From contig CALLQI010000018.1 of NCBI GenBank assembly GCA_938014885.1, forward strand, positions 186,001 through 250,000: DNA of 64,000 nucleotides. Reading direction: 5' to 3'. Each line of letters starts with the position of its first letter. Positions within the stretch are counted from its first letter, which is position 1. Under the pieces are notes generated by a model. That model was not told the origin of the DNA. It made no database searches and worked only from the letters and a program-made list of their open reading frames with translations. The position numbers and the translations under genes are program-made. Source of the stretch: an uncultured bacterium. Its GTDB lineage: Bacteria > Planctomycetota > UBA8742 > UBA2392. This document shows, in pieces, positions 53,238 through 63,267 of this stretch.

Positions 53238-56200
53238 ATGCACAAGTGGACGTGGTGGAGCGTGTTTACGGCGCTGCTTCTGGTAACGGTGATCGCCGCC
53301 TGTTCCAGCACCACAAAGCCGGCGCGTACTGACAACAACACACAGGATGCCCCGAGGACGCCGCGCACTGAACCTGCGCCCGAGCCCTCGCCCGAGCCGC
53401 CGGCCCCGGTCGTGGATGACTACACGGCCGAGCACGACAAGAGCCGCGCGCCGACTGTGCCCAAGTCGGTTGAAGTCCCGCTGGAGTACGGCGCGCCTGT
53501 GCTGCCGGCCGAGAGCGCCGCGAAGTTCTTTGAATCGCTCGAGGCCAAGTGGGAAGTCAGCAAGACGGCCCATCGCGGCGAAAGCGACAGCGGGCTGCAC
53601 CGTTACAAAGAGTTCCGCTGGGGCAACTACCTGCCGCTTTGCATCTGCGAGTCGCGCTCGGTCGATGACTGGAAGTACGGCCACGGCCGCGCGGTGCTGA
53701 CGTTTGACCGGCTGGCCAAAGATTCGCTGCTGGCGGACTGGTCGCTGCAGGGCAGCAGCACGCTGGCGATCGGCTACATGCGGTTCGGCAAGATGCACGG
53801 GCCCTGGCAGTTCCGGAAAGTAGACCAGGCCCGGCAGGGCAAGGCCGGCCCGCTGCACTTCGTGGGCGAGTATGTGTCCGGCGTGGCCCACGGCGAGTTC
53901 CGCTGGTACGACGCCGACGGCCGCACCGAAGGCGTGATGTACTACAAGGGCGGCAAGCAGGAAGACGAGCAGATCTCGCGCGTGCCCGGCGGCATCACCA
54001 AGCGGCGGTTCAGCGGCGGTGTCGAGCACGGCCTGTACCGCATGTGGAACGATGAGGGGCAACTGGTGTCCAGCGCCATGTCCTACAAGGGCCGCTTTTG
54101 GGGCAAGGCGGAGTACTGGTACCCCGGCGACAGGCGCTATTACCGGTTGCGGCACATCAAGCCCGGCACCGACAGCCATTGGGAGGTCTGTTACGACAAA
54201 GACGGGCAGTTGCTGGACCAGCGCTGGCTGGAAGGAACTGCCTACACCGGGCCATTCATTGAGTACTGGCCGGGCGGCAGGCGCAAGATCTCCGGCACTT
54301 TGAATGCCGGCAAGTATCACGGCTATGTGAACTTCTGGTACCAATATGGGGCAATGGTCGAACGATCCGCCCAGTACGAAAACGGTACGCTGAACGGATC
54401 ATTCACCGAATGGCATTCAAGCGGCAAGTTGAAGCTGGAAGCCAACTATAAGAGTGGTGTGTTGGACGGCCCCAACAAGACGTACGACGAAGACGGCAAA
54501 CTGACCAGCGAGACGATCTACGAGAACGGCGAGATCTTCGACCCCGCCAAGCAATGGCCCGCCCCGCGCGAAGTCCTCGACGCCAGCGGCAAGCCCATCC
54601 AGCGCAGGTACGGCCACTGGCGTACCGAAACCCACGAAGAAGGCAAGGCAGGCACACCCAGCGGCGTCCTTGGCATGTCGCTGGCCTACCACGAAAAGCT
54701 GGGCGGCGTCGTCATGTTCGGCGGCCTCAAGGATGCTGACAAGTCCGACAGTGGCGTCAACGAAACCTGGCTGCGCAAGGATGGCAAGTGGCAGCGCATT
54801 TTCGCCGGCGCAACGGCCCCCGTTGAACGGGACCTGGCGGCCATGGCCTATGATTCCAGGCGCGGCGTGATTGTGCTGTTCGGCGGCCGCAGGTCAGGCA
54901 GCATTCCCATGCTCGATACCTGGGAACTCAGCACGACGGGCTGGAAGCTGCTTGAGCCCACAGTGAAGCCCGATGCCCGCTATGCGGCGTCGATGGTGTA
55001 TGACTCGCACCGTGGCGTCTGCGTGCTGATTGGCGGCATTGGACTTGACCCGCAGCGCTACCCCGAGGGCAAGTCAGAGGTCTGGGAATGGGATGGCACG
55101 AGCTGGCAAGCGCGCGGCAAGGGGCCCGTCGTGGCCGCTGCCGCCGCAGCTTACGATGAGCATCGCCGTCGCGTGGTCGTGAACGGCGGTACGAACGTGG
55201 TGCGCGTTGACGGCAAGGCCAAGGTGAAGGACGTCGCGGACACCTGGGTCTACGATGGCAACCAATGGAAGACCTGCCTGTTCCCGTCCGACTTCGCCGT
55301 CAGCGATCACGCCATGGTCTATGATGCAGACCAGCGATCGATTGTCTTGCTGCGCAACTACATCGCGCCGGGTGTGCGCGAGCTGCGCGCGTTGCTGCCT
55401 GAACGCCACCTCAAGTGGGGTTCGTGGAAGGCCACCCGCGAAAGCCACAACCCCACGGCTCGCACCGCCTGCGCGGCCGCCTATGACCGCAAGAGACGCG
55501 AGATCGTGGTGTATGGAGGCGATACGCAGGTAGACGAAAAGTGGGTGCCAGCACGCGAAACCCTGGTCCTCACCGATGAAACTCCCGCTGATCGCGCCAA
55601 AGATTTCGCGCAGGTCAAACGGGCCGTGGAAGCCGTGCCGGGCTGGACGGCCCACGACAACGGAGAGTTCGCGACCTCCGAGTTCTACTGCTACTCCATC
55701 GTCTACGACCGCAAGCGCGGCGTGCCCGTGATGCTGGGTGCGGCCGACGAAGCCGACGCGAAGGCCAACACGGGGCGGGCGTTTGTGGTGTACGAGCGCC
55801 ATGGTGGAGTGTGGAAGCTGATCCCTTCCGCGACGGCCCCGGCGCTGCGGACCAACTACGCAAGCTGGTTCGACACCCGCACCGGCCTGGTGATGCTGTA
55901 CGGCGGCGGTGAACTTGGCAGCACTGAGCTGAGCGACCTGTGGGCCTGGGACGGCAGCGCCTGGCGCTGTGTCGCGCAAAGCACACCCGGCACACCGGAC
56001 CGGACGCTGTACCGAGTCTGGGGCTGGGACGACAAACGCGGCGTGCTTGTGACGATTGCCCCCGCTGAAGGAACCAGCGGCGTTGTCCACGAGTTCGATG
56101 GCACCGCCTGGGTCAACACCGGCATCGCCTTGCCCGAAAATTACGACGCCACGCAACTGGTGTATGACCCGGTTGCGGAGAAGCTCCTGATGCCCTATCC

Positions 56201-58517
56201 GGCTGACGTGGACGGTGGCGGCATCACGACGGAAGCCTATCACTGGGATGGCACCGGGTGGGAACCGGCCAGTCTTTCGCTTCCGCGCGAGGGCGCAGGC
56301 GAACTGCTGTATCCCGACCACGCCGGCAAAGCCCTTTGGCAGTACACCCGCTATGAACTTCGTCGCTACGACGGCTTAGAATGGCGCGTGTGGCAGCTGC
56401 CATCTGGATTGACCCCCGCTTTGAGTACCTGGCAATGCCGATTCTGGATTGAACCTGGCAGCGGCCACGTCTTCATCCACGGCTACAAGATGACCCTCAG
56501 TAGTGAAGACCGCAACGACACGCTCAGCTTCGACCCTGCCAAGGGCAATCTGCGCAGAGCCCAAGCCATTCACTCGTGGCCGGGGCCCGAAGTGGTCAAG
56601 GGTGCGGACGGCCAGCCGATCCGCCGCCGTTACGGCCACTGGCGCGTCGAGACGCAGGACGAGATGCCGCCTGCCGAGTTCGGCATGGCCATGGCCTATC
56701 ACGAAAAGCTGGGCGGCGTGGTGATGTTCGGCGGCCGCGCGCGTGACGGCGCCAACACCAAACCCCTTGGCGAAACCTGGCTTCGTAAAGACGGCAAGTG
56801 GCAGCGTATTCTGGCTGACGGCGCCGCTCCGCCGGCCCGCGACTATGCGGCCGTGACCTATGATTCCAAGCGCGGCGTGATCGTGCTGTACGGCGGCCGC
56901 GACCTGCGGGGCAACCCGCTTTCCGACATCTGGGAACTTGACGCCAAGGGCTGGACGCGCTGCACGCCTAAGAACTTTGCCAATGAGGCCCGCGCGGCCG
57001 CATCGCTGGTGTATGACTCGCATCGCGGTGTGTGCGTGCTGATCGGCGGGCTGGCGCTGCAAGCCGGCGAAGCCGAGGTGCGCTCGGAAGTGCTCGAGTG
57101 GGACGGCAAGGACTGGGCCAAGGCCTCGGCACAAAAGGGCGCGCCGGCACTGTTCGGCGCGGCCGCAACTTTCGACGAGCAGCGCCGCAGCATCGTCGTG
57201 CACGGCGGCCAAAGCGCGCCCAAGACGGATTCCAAGCTGACGTGGGTGCTGCAGAATAACCGCTGGGAGAAGTTGGAAATGGGCGAAGTCCAGGCCACGG
57301 CGATGCACGGCATGGTCTACGACGCCGACGCACGCACTGTGGTGCTGCTGCGCGAATTCGGAGAATCGCTCGTGGCGCAGGTGCCGACGGGGTTTTGGTA
57401 CTTCGCGGTGTGGGACGAGGCCCGGCGCTTTGATCACCCGCCGGCGCGCCGCGAGTTTGCAGCCGCATACGACCGCGGCACCCGCGAGATCGTGCTGTTC
57501 GGCGGCGCGCACCGCGAGGCCGACGGCAAGTTGAAGCCGTATCGTGAAACCCTGGTGCTGACCGACGAAAACGACGCCGACCGCGCTAAAGACCTGGCCG
57601 CATTCACGGCGGCAGCGCTGACCGCGCCGGGCTGGACCGTGATCGACAACGGCGAGCTGGCCTCAAGCGAGGTGGAAGAAGCATCCGTGGCCCGCGACCC
57701 CAAGCGCCGGGTGACGGTGATGTTCGGCGGCCAGTCAGGCCGAATCGAAACCAGCGAAACCCGCGAGTTCCGCGACGGCAAGTGGCACCTGATGAAGCCC
57801 GCAAACTCGCCCAGCGCGAGGAACAGCGCGGCGATGTGGTTCGACGACAAGAGCGGCAAGGTGATGCTTTACGGCGGGAGGACCGCGCAGAAGACTTTCA
57901 AAGACCTGTGGGAATGGGACGGGCAGGACTGGCGCTGCATCCACAAGACCATGCCGAACGCCCCCAGTGTAAGTGACGCGGCCTATGACCCCAAACGCGC
58001 GGTGCTGGTTGTGCTGGCCTTCGGAGACGATGGCCGGTACGTCCACGAATTCGACGGCAGCAAATGGACCGCCACGGGCGTGAAGGCCTTCGGCGCGCTC
58101 TTAAAAGGCCAGCTCGTGTACGACCCCATCGCCGAAAAAGTGCTGTTCGCATGGGCCATGGACGAAACTTCCTTTGAGGTGATGCAGAAGGCCTGGCACT
58201 GGGACGGCAAGGCGTGGATCGAAACCACGGCGATCGTGAAGGGCGCGACGAACGAAGGCACCTTCGAGCTGCACACGGACATCGAAGGCAAAGCAATCTG
58301 GCAGGTTGTGGGCGACAAGATCCGCCGCTTCGACGGCGAGAGGTGGACAGTCTGGAAAGCCCCGACCGGCCTTGCGATGCTTTCCGGGCACATGTGGTTC
58401 GATAATGGGCGTGCCTGCTTCCACGGCACAAGGCGCCAGGGCGCAAGCGTCCACGTGGGCCAGCGCCGCAACGACACACTAATATTCGACCCCGAGAAAG
58501 CCGAAAAGGTGAAGTAG
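53238..58517 (+). CDS. Giant lipoprotein with MORN-like and kelch repeats (1759 aa)
   Basis: The signal ends in lipobox 'IAAC' (Cys near residue 22), followed by a Pro/Thr/Glu linker. Residues about 170-430 are YwqK/MORN-like units ('GKMHGPWQF', 'GVAHGEFRWYDADG', 'GTLNGSFTEWHSSGKL'). Two tandem copies of a 670-residue block follow, each beginning 'RYGHWR.ET' (residues about 458 and 1131) and continuing with kelch blades ('LGGVVMFGG', 'RGVIVLFGGR', 'RGVCVLIGG'). The kelch blades should form beta-propellers. Start ATG 53238 is supported by the truncated copy at 40.9 kb, which keeps the same start and leader. Confidence 0.9.
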   Translation: MHKWTWWSVFTALLLVTVIAACSSTTKPARTDNNTQDAPRTPRTEPAPEPSPEPPAPVVDDYTAEHDKSRAPTVPKSVEVPLEYGAPVLPAESAAKFFESLEAKWEVSKTAHRGESDSGLHRYKEFRWGNYLPLCICESRSVDDWKYGHGRAVLTFDRLAKDSLLADWSLQGSSTLAIGYMRFGKMHGPWQFRKVDQARQGKAGPLHFVGEYVSGVAHGEFRWYDADGRTEGVMYYKGGKQEDEQISRVPGGITKRRFSGGVEHGLYRMWNDEGQLVSSAMSYKGRFWGKAEYWYPGDRRYYRLRHIKPGTDSHWEVCYDKDGQLLDQRWLEGTAYTGPFIEYWPGGRRKISGTLNAGKYHGYVNFWYQYGAMVERSAQYENGTLNGSFTEWHSSGKLKLEANYKSGVLDGPNKTYDEDGKLTSETIYENGEIFDPAKQWPAPREVLDASGKPIQRRYGHWRTETHEEGKAGTPSGVLGMSLAYHEKLGGVVMFGGLKDADKSDSGVNETWLRKDGKWQRIFAGATAPVERDLAAMAYDSRRGVIVLFGGRRSGSIPMLDTWELSTTGWKLLEPTVKPDARYAASMVYDSHRGVCVLIGGIGLDPQRYPEGKSEVWEWDGTSWQARGKGPVVAAAAAAYDEHRRRVVVNGGTNVVRVDGKAKVKDVADTWVYDGNQWKTCLFPSDFAVSDHAMVYDADQRSIVLLRNYIAPGVRELRALLPERHLKWGSWKATRESHNPTARTACAAAYDRKRREIVVYGGDTQVDEKWVPARETLVLTDETPADRAKDFAQVKRAVEAVPGWTAHDNGEFATSEFYCYSIVYDRKRGVPVMLGAADEADAKANTGRAFVVYERHGGVWKLIPSATAPALRTNYASWFDTRTGLVMLYGGGELGSTELSDLWAWDGSAWRCVAQSTPGTPDRTLYRVWGWDDKRGVLVTIAPAEGTSGVVHEFDGTAWVNTGIALPENYDATQLVYDPVAEKLLMPYPADVDGGGITTEAYHWDGTGWEPASLSLPREGAGELLYPDHAGKALWQYTRYELRRYDGLEWRVWQLPSGLTPALSTWQCRFWIEPGSGHVFIHGYKMTLSSEDRNDTLSFDPAKGNLRRAQAIHSWPGPEVVKGADGQPIRRRYGHWRVETQDEMPPAEFGMAMAYHEKLGGVVMFGGRARDGANTKPLGETWLRKDGKWQRILADGAAPPARDYAAVTYDSKRGVIVLYGGRDLRGNPLSDIWELDAKGWTRCTPKNFANEARAAASLVYDSHRGVCVLIGGLALQAGEAEVRSEVLEWDGKDWAKASAQKGAPALFGAAATFDEQRRSIVVHGGQSAPKTDSKLTWVLQNNRWEKLEMGEVQATAMHGMVYDADARTVVLLREFGESLVAQVPTGFWYFAVWDEARRFDHPPARREFAAAYDRGTREIVLFGGAHREADGKLKPYRETLVLTDENDADRAKDLAAFTAAALTAPGWTVIDNGELASSEVEEASVARDPKRRVTVMFGGQSGRIETSETREFRDGKWHLMKPANSPSARNSAAMWFDDKSGKVMLYGGRTAQKTFKDLWEWDGQDWRCIHKTMPNAPSVSDAAYDPKRAVLVVLAFGDDGRYVHEFDGSKWTATGVKAFGALLKGQLVYDPIAEKVLFAWAMDETSFEVMQKAWHWDGKAWIETTAIVKGATNEGTFELHTDIEGKAIWQVVGDKIRRFDGERWTVWKAPTGLAMLSGHMWFDNGRACFHGTRRQGASVHVGQRRNDTLIFDPEKAEKVK

Positions 58518-58855
58518 CATATCCACGAGGGCCAATCAGAGCCCGGTGCGTAAGCGCCGGGACCAACGCCAAAGCAGCCCGCCAACGGGTAAGAGCTTCA
58601 GGATGCCGACCGGCCACAACGGCTGACGCGATGGCCGCGAAGAAGCGCGAAGGACGGAAACTGCTTAATGGGTAAACGGCAAAGGCATTTCCACACGAAG
58701 CCACAAAGGCACCAAGCAGGGCAAAGTTATCTGTGGCTGCTGGCGCTTGTCGCGTGATGCCATTCTTAGTGCCTTTGTGTCTTCGTGTGGAACCTGCAGT
58801 TATGGGGGCTTCGGGCTCCTGTTTTTGCGTTGGTGCATCAGCCAGCGATTGCCCC
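58518..58855. repeat. Interspersed modules, no gene
   Basis: Contains 'gagcccggtgcgtaagcgc' (as near 29580), then 'acacgaagccacaaaggca' and its inverted match 'gcctttgtgtcttcgtgtg' near 58770-58790, which could pair into a hairpin of about 19 bases. Nothing coding. Confidence 0.7.
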
Positions 58856-59728
58856 CTACAGCGGCACTCGCATCATTTCCTGTGCCAGCTCGAAGCCTGC
58901 TTCGAGTACGCGCTTTGCCTGCGGGCTGCCGGGGTCACACACCGGGTTGGAATGATTGAAGTGCGTCAGGATCATTCTGCGTCCCTTCGCTTCCTCACGG
59001 AAGTACGCCAGCGTGTCCTCTATGAATGGATGCGAAATCTCTTTCAGATTGCGGCCCGGCAGCTCGGCCGCGCTGAAAAACGTCGCGTCCAGGATGCACA
59101 CCCGGTGCCGGCGCACTTCCTCACGCGAGGCCGGCCATGCCGCCCAACTGTCAATATCGGGCACATAAAGCACAGAATCATTGATGCTGACGCCCACAGT
59201 GTCGGTGTATTCGCCCCGATGCGGCACCGGGATCGGCCGCAAGCTCAGCCCCGGCCACGGCTGCACGGCGGCGGGCGGCGAAAGCTCGCGCAACTCAACG
59301 TTTCGCAGCGACACAAGCTGGTCCCATGGCGCGTTGTTGCGCAGGAACGCCGCCATGGCGGCCGTGCACCACACCGGCAGGTCGCGGGTGTTGGCGGCCT
59401 CACGCCCGAAGTGGGCCAGCCCAAGATAGTGGCCCATGTGGGCGTGGGTCAGCAGCGCGCCGTCAAAGGGGTTGTGGCCGGTGCGCGCGGCATAAGCCGG
59501 GATGCGCAGCAGCCGCGACTCTTGCTCTTTGATATCGGGGCTGACATCGACCAGGAAGCAGCGCCCGTCCTCGCCCAGCAGCGCAATGCTGGGGCCCAGG
59601 CGCACGGCCAGCGGGTCCAGCCGCGCGGCCGCATCGGCGGCCATACGCGCGCCCAGTTGCGGCAGCCCGCCGTCCTGCCCGCTGCCGAGGATAATCAGTT
59701 CGTGTTTCACGTTGCCCTCGACGCCCAT
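58856..59728 (-). CDS. PqqB-like metallo-beta-lactamase-fold hydrolase
   Basis: The protein (290 aa from ATG 59728; GTG 59710 with 'gaggg' upstream is an alternative) starts 'KHELIILGSGQDGGLPQLG' and has 'DGALLTHAHMGHYLGLAHF', the metal motif of the fold with Gly where many enzymes have Asp. Later come 'VPHRGEYTDTVGVSI' and 'ILTHFNHSNP'. This is the PqqB-like subgroup. No other PQQ genes (pqqA, C, D, E) are nearby, so a true PQQ role is doubtful; it may be a general hydrolase. The divergent neighbour starts about 110 nt away. Confidence 0.82.
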   Translation of the reverse strand: MGVEGNVKHELIILGSGQDGGLPQLGARMAADAAARLDPLAVRLGPSIALLGEDGRCFLVDVSPDIKEQESRLLRIPAYAARTGHNPFDGALLTHAHMGHYLGLAHFGREAANTRDLPVWCTAAMAAFLRNNAPWDQLVSLRNVELRELSPPAAVQPWPGLSLRPIPVPHRGEYTDTVGVSINDSVLYVPDIDSWAAWPASREEVRRHRVCILDATFFSAAELPGRNLKEISHPFIEDTLAYFREEAKGRRMILTHFNHSNPVCDPGSPQAKRVLEAGFELAQEMMRVPL

Positions 59729-59835
59729 CCTAACGCCGTCACGCTTGACTTCACGATGGCCGGGCGGGAAACTGCCTCGGCGTAGGAAATGGCATCTGCC
59801 GTGTTCGGTGGATGTTTTGTTTTTTAAGGAAGCCC

Positions 59836-61677
59836 ATGCGGATTGCACTGCTTGCCCTGCTGCTGCCCACGATTCTTTCGGCGGCCCTGAACGCAGCCAC
59901 TTTCACCGTGACCAACACCGGCGATTCCGGCGCGGGCAGCCTGCGCCAGGCAATCACCGATGCCAACGCCGCGGGCGGTGCCGACGACATCGAAATCACC
60001 GTGACGGGCACGATCAGCCTTTTGACCGCGCTGCCGGTGATCACGGACATCGTCTCGATCTACGGGCCGGCCACGGGCACGCTGATCATTGAGCGAAACG
60101 CAGCCGCGCCCGATTTTCGCATCTTCACGTCCACAGTCGCTTCGCTCAGGCTTGAGCGCCTGACGCTGCAAGGCGGCCGCGCGACCCCGGCTGCCCCGAC
60201 GCAGGCTGAGGGCGGCGGCGTGCGTTCGGCGGGCGGGCTGATTATGCGTTCCTGCATCGTGCGCGATTGCCGTGCCCAAGGCGCCGACGTGGCCACGGGT
60301 AATTCGCCCGGTGCCGGCGGCGGCGGAGTGTTTGCGCTCGCGTCCACGGTGCTGGAAGATTGCACGTTTCAGGATTGCTCAGCCAAAGCAGGCGACAGCG
60401 CGGACATCGCGGGAAGCGTCGGCAATTCGTTCGGCGGCGGCGTGGCCGTGTTCATGGGGCCGCTGAGCATGACCCGCGTGCGCGTCATCGGTTGCTTCAC
60501 GGAATCCGGCGAGGTTACACCCTCGTCCACGTTGGGAAGCTCGCAAGGTGCGGCCGTGATCGCCCCGGCCTCATGCACCATGATAGATTGCGAATTCTCG
60601 CTCTGCGGGGCCACTGGCGGCGAGTCGGTGCTGCACGTCAGCAACGCGACGATGCAGCGCTGCACGGTGCGCAGTTGCGCGGGTACGGCGCTGCTTGCCA
60701 CCGGCGGCACTTCGCTGGCGCAGAACTGTACGTTTCACGGCAACACATCAAGTGTCGCCACAATCGCTCAAATAGGCGCTGTCGCCATCGACCTGGAGTA
60801 TTGCACCATTACCGTAAACAGCGGAACCAACTGCGGCGGGGTTGAGCGCATCGGCGGCACGATCACCGTGCGCGGCTGCATAATCGCGGGCAACCTCGGG
60901 ACTTTCCCGGATGTGGATGGCGCGTTCACCGACCTCGGCAACAATCTGATCGGCGACGCCACCGGCAGCAGCGGCTTCACCACCAGCGTGGTGGTCGGCA
61001 GCTCAGGCAGCCCGGTGGACCCGCAACTGGCGGCGCTGGCCGACAACGGCGGCTTCGGCCTGACCTGCATGCCGCTCTGGGGCAGCTTTGCGATTGACGG
61101 CGGCGGCGCGGGCGCGCCCTTTGACGACCAGCGCGGCGCCAACCGCGCCTTTGGCGGCACGCCCGACATCGGCGCGATCGAGTTCATCATCAACCAGGCG
61201 CCCGACTTCAACGCCGGCCCCATGATCGAGACCGAATCCGACGGCGACCGCGTCACCATCACCGGCTGGGCCACCGGCATCAGCCCCGGCGTCTTCTGGG
61301 AAACCGGCCAGACGCTGCAATTCGTGATCGTCGGTGAGGCCTTCCGCTTCCGCGACTACCCCGAAATCGACCCCGACACCGGCGACCTCACCTTCCGCCT
61401 GCATCGCGGCGAAGAAGGCGTGTTTGTACTGGACGTCTATCTCGTCGATGACGGCGGCACCGCCGGCGGCGGCGAAAACACCTCGCCCGTGCAATTCCTG
61501 GTCATCGACGCCGAAGCCGGCGATTCCGACGACGACGACAACGGCGACGACTTCTATTGCAGCACCGGGCAGCAAAGTAGCGCATCCTGGATGCTCGCGG
61601 CCGCATTGCTGGGTACGCTTGCATTGCGCCTGCGCAAACAGCAACGGCTGGCTCACGCAGAGGCGCTGAGGCGCTGA
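59836..61677 (+). CDS. Secreted parallel beta-helix protein with Cys-type sorting tail
   Basis: ATG 59836 follows 'aaggaagcc'; a signal peptide (1-20, 'LALLLPTILSAALNA') precedes 'FTVTNTGDSGAGSLRQAIT', the usual start of CSLREA/choice-of-anchor-Q proteins. Residues about 100-400 form right-handed beta-helix coils ('SCIVRDCRAQGADVATG', 'NCTFHGNTSS', 'GCIIAGNLG'). After a beta sandwich, an Asp-rich stretch leads to 'YCSTGQQSSASW', a hydrophobic helix and 'RLRKQQR', the same sorting tail as two other proteins. The last residues are encoded by an interspersed repeat. Confidence 0.85.
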   Translation: MRIALLALLLPTILSAALNAATFTVTNTGDSGAGSLRQAITDANAAGGADDIEITVTGTISLLTALPVITDIVSIYGPATGTLIIERNAAAPDFRIFTSTVASLRLERLTLQGGRATPAAPTQAEGGGVRSAGGLIMRSCIVRDCRAQGADVATGNSPGAGGGGVFALASTVLEDCTFQDCSAKAGDSADIAGSVGNSFGGGVAVFMGPLSMTRVRVIGCFTESGEVTPSSTLGSSQGAAVIAPASCTMIDCEFSLCGATGGESVLHVSNATMQRCTVRSCAGTALLATGGTSLAQNCTFHGNTSSVATIAQIGAVAIDLEYCTITVNSGTNCGGVERIGGTITVRGCIIAGNLGTFPDVDGAFTDLGNNLIGDATGSSGFTTSVVVGSSGSPVDPQLAALADNGGFGLTCMPLWGSFAIDGGGAGAPFDDQRGANRAFGGTPDIGAIEFIINQAPDFNAGPMIETESDGDRVTITGWATGISPGVFWETGQTLQFVIVGEAFRFRDYPEIDPDTGDLTFRLHRGEEGVFVLDVYLVDDGGTAGGGENTSPVQFLVIDAEAGDSDDDDNGDDFYCSTGQQSSASWMLAAALLGTLALRLRKQQRLAHAEALRR

Positions 61678-62140
61678 GATGGCAATGGCTTTTTCTGTGC
61701 CATCTGTGAAATCTGTGGAGTCGCGGTTCGGTAAATCAAACAGAGTTGCAGAGTACGGCAACTGCGTTTGAACCACGGATTCACACGGATAGCCACGGAG
61801 AACGGCCGCAGCTGTGGAGTCAATGGCGGCCAAGGACAACGGCATCACGCCAGGACGCAACGAGCGCCACGGCCGCATGAACATCGCGTGCGGCCTGCTG
61901 TGCCGGCGGATTCAAGTTGTTGCAGTGACCCGTGCAAACCTGTGGTTTCAAAGCCGAAGCCGGCCAACCGCGAATCGCACCGCGTTGCATGACCACCAGA
62001 GTCACGGAGCAAGCCTACGGTCAGCAGAGGCGCTGAGACGGCAATGGCTTTCTCTGTGCCATCTGTGAAATCTGTGGATGCGCGGTTCGGTAGTTCAAAC
62101 AGAGTTACAGAGTACGGCAACTGCGTTTGAACCACGGATT
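61657..62140. repeat. Pair of imperfect 117-135-bp direct repeats
   Basis: Copy 1 (61657-61791) and copy 2 (62024-62140) share 'gcagaggcgctgag', 'ctgtgccatctgtgaaatc', 'gcggttcggta' and 'gtacggcaactgcgtttga'. The first copy begins inside the end of the beta-helix gene and supplies its stop. Between them lies nothing coding. Confidence 0.85.
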
Positions 62141-62716
62141 GCCTCGCGCTGCGTTGCCGGCGCCATCCAGGCATGTTTACGCATGTGCACCGATGGTTGC
62201 TTTGCGTCGGACTTCGTTTTGAGCCACGGAGGGACACGGAGTTACACGGAGCGGCTGTGTCGCGAGGCCGTCGCGCTGGGCTCCGTGTCTATCCGTGTGA
62301 ATCCGTGGTTCAAACGCAGTTGGCCCTGTTCACCAGAGTCCCGCGTAGGTCAGGCCTTCGCATGGCGTGACCACCCGGGTCGCGGTGCAAGTCTACGGTT
62401 ACTGCATACAGCCGCAGTTACCGTGAACTGTCGACCGTCGACTGTTGGCCCTGAACCGCAACCGCAAGCTCGTACCCATCCAGCACGGCGTTTGGCTTGT
62501 AAGGATTCTGCTGGCGCGGCTACTTGGCTGGCATTACCGTATTGCCACTGAATAAGCTTGCGGGCGCGTACCGGCCGGGGACAACCTGGCCGCCGGCCAC
62601 GGGGTTGTGGGAGACTCCGGCGTCCCGCGGCAGCACTGGCCGTGAAGTAAATGAAGCATCCGGGTGACAATCTCGATGCCACCCTTGTTTACGATACTGG
62701 GCGAGGAGGACATTCC
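62141..62716. other. Spacer with repeat fragments, no gene
   Basis: Contains 'tatccgtgtgaatccgtgg' near 62288 and 'cacggagttacacggag' modules. 'gaggaggacattcc' just before 62717 is the ribosome site of the next gene. No coding pattern is supported. Confidence 0.5.
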
Positions 62717-63253
62717 ATGAAGCAGCCTAATTGGCTCGCGTCCGTCGTATCCGCATGCGCCGCGCTGATCGGTGTGGCCGGGATCGCGACCCTGACGCTT
62801 GCATCGGCCAAAACCACGCCGCTGAGTATGCCGGCGGGCCCCGTACCCCCGGCGCCCACCGTTACGGCACCGGAAACGCCGGCCAACCCCAACGTGTCGC
62901 CCCGCGCCAAGGATTCCGAGGTGCCGCGCATGCAGGGCAACGTGACCGACATGATGATCGGCGTGTTCGCGGCCATTGAGCGCGGCGACACCGCATGGCT
63001 GGCCCGCACCATGCAGGAAAAGGCCGACCGCGAATTCCTGACCGAAGACGACCTGCACGACGCGCACCGCCAGTTCACCTGGCGCAGCATCCGACCGTAC
63101 TGGGCCAAGGTGCAGGCGGCGTGGGACGCGCGCGAATACACACTGCAGGAAGACGACGACGCGGCGACGATGGTGCTGCAGGTGGGCGGCAACCTGGGCG
63201 AGATCACGCTCAAGTTCATCCGCATCGACAACAACTGGTACTTCGTGTTCTAG
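62717..63253 (+). CDS. Unknown exported or membrane-anchored protein (178 aa)
   Basis: ATG 62717 follows 'ggagga'. Residues about 8-30 form a hydrophobic segment ('VVSACAALIGVAGIATLTL') that is a signal or anchor; a Pro/Thr-rich linker follows, then a domain (about 78-178) with 'MIGVFAAIERGDTAWLART' and 'FIRIDNNWYFVF', a cone-shaped fold like small NTF2-like or DUF domains. Family is not assigned. It is followed 14 nt later by a lipoprotein. Confidence 0.65.
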   Translation: MKQPNWLASVVSACAALIGVAGIATLTLASAKTTPLSMPAGPVPPAPTVTAPETPANPNVSPRAKDSEVPRMQGNVTDMMIGVFAAIERGDTAWLARTMQEKADREFLTEDDLHDAHRQFTWRSIRPYWAKVQAAWDAREYTLQEDDDAATMVLQVGGNLGEITLKFIRIDNNWYFVF

Positions 63254-63267
63254 GTCAGGAGCAGGCG

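Noticed and set aside
52734..54344. Minus-strand open frame of 536 codons
   Set aside because: It spans the boundary of two real plus-strand genes and their terminator, which a real gene would not do.
58856..59728. Assignment as true pqqB in a PQQ pathway
   Set aside because: No other PQQ synthesis genes are nearby and the metal motif carries Gly where the canonical Asp would be; kept as PqqB-like only.
61814..62551. Several short open frames in the repeat-rich gap
   Set aside because: Their translations are fragments of the repeat modules and none has a ribosome site or consistent composition.
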